From Ascaris suum (taxonomy: Eukaryota > Nematoda > Chromadorea > Rhabditida > Ascarididae), in NCBI GenBank assembly GCA_013433145.1, contig CM024180.1, forward strand, positions 2,755,001 through 2,819,000: DNA of 64,000 nt, given 5' to 3'. The notes below the pieces were generated by a model. That model worked only from the letters and a program-made list of their open reading frames with translations, was not told where the DNA came from and ran no database searches. Shown here in pieces: positions 60,130 to 64,000 of the stretch (its first letter is position 1; each line of letters begins with the position of its first letter). The translations under genes and the position numbers were made by a program.

Positions 60130-62149
60130 GCATCATGCTGATATTGCTAATATAAAGAAATGACATTTGTCGTTATTGATACGTGTAGCTCCAGGTTGTT
60201 GTACTCGAGTTTTCTTCTCAAATGTATATGTGTTGTAATTACTATACATATCGTCGATATATTTGAAATACATAGGTTGCTGGCTGTATATTTATTACTA
60301 CTGAATTTCTGAGGCAATCAGAAATTTGAAGTTAATTGTGCGCAATGAGGCTATCTTGAAGTGTTCCTAGGTTGCATTTCTGGAGCATTTTCATATTTCC
60401 GGATCGAAACACATGAAGAAAATACTCCTCTAGTGAAGGGGAAGTAAGAAGGCAGATAGCTTCTTTTTCTAAGAAAAGAAGTCAACATTTTTATCCTCTT
60501 TAAACTCCACAAGCACGTTTCATCGTTTATCAAGCCAGCAACTTCAATAATTAATGAATAGAGCGAGATCTCCGTGTTTCTTATTTTGGCGTGCTTCCCC
60601 ATATGTGTTTTGATATTTCTGAGCCTATACGATTCATGGCTTCAAGGCCTTATCCATCCATGTCAGCGTTATGATCACCTTAATCCTCTGGTGCAGAGGT
60701 CGTCAATGTTTTTCGGCCCACTCCTCCTCCCCCTATATCTTTATTGCGAGTCGCCACCACCCTTCTATCAAATCCTTAATGCTTAATCCTCAGAGAGCAA
60801 TTTGAAATGACCTTATTGGCGGAACTAACATATAACCATCAGCTAAAGTTTGCACATATCGCTTTTATATGTCCCACTTCATTTCGTGTGATACTCCCTC
60901 ACAAGTATATGTACCATCGTAACCTTTAAACGACATTCTCGCACGCTTGAACACCTAGCAACAGTTAGCGGGTTAAAATAATTGAGGTCGCTGGGGCACC
61001 ACGACAGCACAACTCAAAAAGAACTGGGCATAGAATATTTATAACACTGATATGTATAACAATATACTGAATTATTTAACTCCATTTACGCAGTTTTGAA
61101 TAAAACCACAAGAAAAATAACATCGTCGCTTTATCTCGCTTCTGTGAAATTTACAAACGAGTCCCTTTTGGAACCCGTCGGTTGAGTTGCCAAATGTCAT
61201 GGCTTCACGTTACTACATCTCTCGTGCACCATATCTTTGGCCACATCCTAAACTTCCTAACGCCTCCTAACGTGTTCGCTGATCCCTATCGTCCATCTTA
61301 AAAGTCACTTCTCCTTGATGGCCGATCGCTTCCCAAGTTGACGGCTACTGCTGCAGTGGAATAGTTGGCTTATGTTGTGGATTTCTCGAAATGTTTCGCA
61401 TTGAATTTTCAATAAATTCAGTTATATTCTTTATAAATTTTGTACGAGGTTTTGTTCGCCTAATGTGATCGCTTAAGAAATCTTTTCCATCATTCTTCAC
61501 CCCCCTCCCTCCTCCCCGCCTCCATCACTTCGTCCATTATAAATAAGTGTGGGCAATTTTGGCTTTGAATTCTATGTTAACGCCCGATGCTCCCTTCAAA
61601 AATAGATTAATCTGTACAATTCTATGAAGATCACACTGCTAACGAGTTTCCTCTACAACTTTCCAATATCTAGCAGTCAAAATTGAGCGAGAATTGAACA
61701 TATTGCTGAAGGCATCACTGGGCACTTGATCCGAAAACACATGATTCTTGAGTCAACTCTGTTTTCTTTATTACCGATTGTGGGCATTTGTTCCATGAAG
61801 TCTAAAGATTCATAGCAATATCACAAAAAAAAAACGCGAGCAACTGGGGTGGATCCGAGAGGAAAAATCCTATTTGATCATATTGACAAATACTATAGTA
61901 TTGACAATTGCATATTTTGTACTATCTGTGAAAATAATATTCACTGAAATAATAGCATTGAATATTTCGCATTTGTGTGCATTATCTACACTTCTTAATG
62001 CTTGGCGTGAACTCATCGAAAATAATGCATTTTTCTATGCAATATTCACTATTTTAGGTGGTTGAAATGTTACACCTTTGCGATTGAATTCAGCGCACTT
62101 AATCAATTAATTTGAATCTTCCAGTGAACATTTCCCACGAGCATTAGCT
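60130..62149. other. Intergenic, nothing firm
   Basis: AT-rich. A minus-strand frame at 60351-60602 ends in a possible terminal exon (acceptor TTCACTAG, then VFSSCVSIRKYENAPEMQPR and a stop) but has no partner. Confidence 0.4.
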
Positions 62150-62253
62150 GATTGGACAAGAACTTTGTGTAGTTCTTTTTTCGCATTCCCTTTGGGATTC
62201 TCGAATCTTTTTTATTTCAAAATAACAGTGAAAGTTGAGCCTTCGTTAATTAC

Positions 62254-62362
62254 AGCAGTCAAGGACCACGGTCTTGCAAGGAGCGGGTTCAATGGACTCC
62301 TCGAGCACTTCATCCTCTACTTTTATCTTGTTATCATTAGATCTCTCTAGCAGATCTGACAT
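62254..62362 (-). CDS. Candidate first coding exon of a minus-strand gene
   Basis: On the minus strand an ATG in ACAAAATGT context starts MSDLLERSNDNKIKVEDEVL then EESIEPAPCKTVVLD and reaches TGCT|GTAATT in phase 1. A possible next exon starts at about 62150 (acceptor TCCAATCAG, reading NARGKCSLEDSN, stop). Unspliced, the frame itself stops at CCN. A G run (19 nt on this strand) lies 16 bases before the ATG. The family is not recognised. Confidence 0.4.
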
Positions 62363-62377
62363 TTTGTTCCCTCCCTT

Positions 62378-62396
62378 CCCCCCCCCCCCCCCCCCC
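62378..62396 (+). repeat. C homopolymer (19 nt)
   Basis: An uninterrupted run of C, immediately upstream of the candidate minus-strand start codon at 62362. Confidence 0.95.
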
Positions 62397-62412
62397 TACA
62401 AATCAAGTAGCA

Positions 62413-62567
62413 CTTAATCTTTGAGTGTCGACCCTTATGGATCCTGAAACCTTAACTATTTGAGTTCGATAAAAAATAAAGTTTTGATAAAAAAGGTTCT
62501 AAAAAAAAGTTCCCTTCAGGATCCATGACACTCAAACTTAATCTAAAATAGTTAAGGTCTATAAAGA
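62413..62567 (+). repeat. Imperfect inverted repeat (fold-back)
   Basis: Left arm elements TTTGAGTGTC, ATGGATCCTGAA and CCTTAACTATTT reappear reverse-complemented in the right arm (TTCAGGATCCAT, GACACTCAAA, AAATAGTTAAGG), with the order partly changed. About 50 AT-rich bases separate the arms. Confidence 0.65.
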
Positions 62568-62697
62568 AACATACAATGACACGGGCAATAACACTTGCGG
62601 CGTCGTCAGAGTATAATATTGCAAGTAGCACTGACCTCAGGGAGATGGCATAAACCCGTCAATGAATCAGCGCTATCATAAAACAAGATAAAATCAC

Positions 62698-62779
62698 CGG
62701 GAACTTGATCTTTGGTTAGTGCCGCAATTCAAAATCACAAGCGGGAACTTGATCTTTGGTTAGTGCCGCAATTCAAAAT
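62698..62779 (+). repeat. Tandem duplication, 38 bp unit, period 44
   Basis: The unit beginning CGGGAACTTGATCTTTGG and ending CAATTCAAAAT occurs twice without mismatch, separated by six bases. Confidence 0.9.
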
Positions 62780-63487
62780 ACAAATGGAAACTTTTTTATC
62801 GAACCTAAGATGAAGAAAAAACACTCATAATTCTGCAGCATTGTTTTTATTTCTGGTACGATTCACACGACTTTAAGTGCTTTTGCAACGTATTTGAGAG
62901 TTTACAAAAGAGGTTCGTATTGACTCTTCATTCCTTCGAAAATCGTTTATACAAATTCGACACACCGCCCAATTAACAATTTGCAGAAAATAAAATGAGA
63001 ACATTGACTCTTTTTTGCGAGTAAATTACTGTCAAAATATGACGTTCAGAAACAATCAAATCGACTGCACCAAGAATTATCTCAAAAAAGAAATCCAAAG
63101 AAAATGTACGTCTTCGACTATACGGGTGTATAAATTACCATCGAAATCAGGTGTGATTCAGGTAAACACTCAATGATAGCAAACATCGCTACCAATGAGT
63201 ACACGGCATAGCAGAAGGGTTTTAAAATATGCGGTCATGACCGTCGATAGAGTCACAATATGAAACGAAAACCACAATAGACAAAAGCGAGTTATACAGC
63301 AAATAGAAGCGAAGCAGTAGCAAATAGAGGAAGAGAAAGGAGAGGTATGGAGGAAAGGACGATGAGGGATTTCTCTGCATCCCCCTCCTCTCTACTCCCA
63401 TTTTGGCTTTCTGCATGGGATGCTGAATAAAAAAAAACAGAAAAAACTTCAATTTGGAGTTAACCTCTCCCTTCTCGCTTCCTCTTG

Positions 63488-63577
63488 TCATTTTTGTGGA
63501 CGTTCCTCACATCGTATGCACACATATAGGCCTTCACGTACGCCTTTGCCGGAATGCCTTGTCATAGCACAATAAAC
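63488..63577 (-). CDS. Terminal exon of a minus-strand gene
   Basis: The minus-strand acceptor is GCGTCTTTGAG. In phase 0 it reads VYCAMTRHSGKGVREGLYVC then IRCEERPQK and a TGA stop. The cysteines (YCA, VCIRC) suggest a small metal-binding or disulfide tail. It follows the exon at 63678-63750 in phase. No family recognised. Confidence 0.5.
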   Translation of the reverse strand, partial: VYCAMTRHSGKGVREGLYVCIRCEERPQK

Positions 63578-63677
63578 CTCAAAGACGCGATTAATAAAAC
63601 AAGGAGGGTTTTCTCAATTCACAGTAAAATAACAGCTGAATATATTCGATACTTCTACCACTTCCATTTATACGTAC

Positions 63678-63750
63678 CTCCGCCGTAAGTCCCATCGATA
63701 TATTCAGCCTTTGAGGGAATGAAGAACCGCAGTGGATCGATGATTGGCAT
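63678..63750 (-). CDS. Internal exon of a minus-strand gene
   Basis: The acceptor is GGAGGTTTAG and the donor GGAG|GTACGT (minus strand). In the chain-compatible frame (one base in, phase 0 out) it reads CQSSIHCGSSFPQRLNISMG LTAE. The phase-0 frame MPIIDPLRFFIPSKAEYIDG is also very protein-like, but does not fit the neighbours found. Confidence 0.5.
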
Positions 63751-63852
63751 CTAAACCTCCACCCACAATGCCAATCCCAATTCGATATTAGTGACGACCA
63801 CATTTTCTCATTTTGGAAACGCCCTAATAAAGTTGAATCTCTTCCTACTCAC

Positions 63853-63899
63853 CTTCCCCTCCCTCTTTCGTTAAAAAACGAGACACAGTTCAGCTTCAG
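63853..63899 (-). CDS. Internal exon of a minus-strand gene
   Basis: The acceptor is GATGTTATCAG and the donor GGAAG|GTGAGT (minus strand). The only open frame reads LKLNCVSFFNERGRG, phase 0 in and phase 2 out, joining exactly to 63750. The gene continues off the right edge. Confidence 0.45.
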
Positions 63900-64000
63900 C
63901 TGATAACATCCTGTCCCCCGTCAAGTACACTCATCTCCAACCTTTATCTTTATCACACGACATTCAACGTACGATTATAAGACACAGATCGAAAGAAAAA

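Overview
The window is a stretch of a eukaryotic, animal-type genome, most likely a nematode. It is AT-rich, has almost no long open frames, and carries many 30-200 bp coding islands bounded by GT...AG splice sites with short T-rich acceptors of the TTTCAG kind. Homopolymer runs and (AT)n microsatellites are frequent. Naming a clade would be a guess; no rRNA, intact tRNA, CRISPR or bacterial operon was seen.

Most of the window (about 2.4 to 60 kb, + strand) appears to be one very large gene of roughly 30 small exons, whose 5' end lies left of the first exon I recognise. I built it by hand: each exon needed an acceptor, a donor and an open frame, and had to match its neighbours in codon phase. 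'Phase 0/1/2' below means the number of bases of an unfinished codon left at the exon end. The last five exons encode the C2-A/C2-B linker end and a C2B domain that finishes with the ...HWFQM...WHRM signature of the synaptotagmin superfamily and a stop eight residues later. Part of a C2A domain is recognisable at 51.3-52.3 kb. Everything upstream (2.4-48 kb) encodes a long, Ser/Arg/Glu-rich, probably disordered N-terminal region with no transmembrane segment that I can place. The ending just after WHxL, the weak calcium sites and the long N-terminal region fit the Syt14/Syt16-like branch best, but that assignment is tentative.

Region by region: 1-2430 has no supported gene. 2.4-10.4 kb holds N-terminal exons, including alternative arrangements and at least one likely alternative first exon. 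12-15 kb holds three confident exons. 15-27.5 kb is a very long intron with a possible nested minus-strand gene (23.4-24.0 kb) and a 165 bp duplication. 27.8-31.8 kb is a cluster of small exons, several phase-symmetric. 34-46.5 kb holds scattered linker exons. 46.5-52.3 kb contains the incompletely resolved C2A region, two long (AT)n arrays and a G-quadruplex-like tract. 52-59.6 kb holds the linker and C2B. Right of the gene, candidate minus-strand exons lie at 62.1-62.4 kb and 63.5-63.9 kb, separated by fold-back and tandem repeats.

All protein reads are from conceptual translation by eye. No database search or RNA evidence was available, so exon edges without phase support should be treated as provisional.
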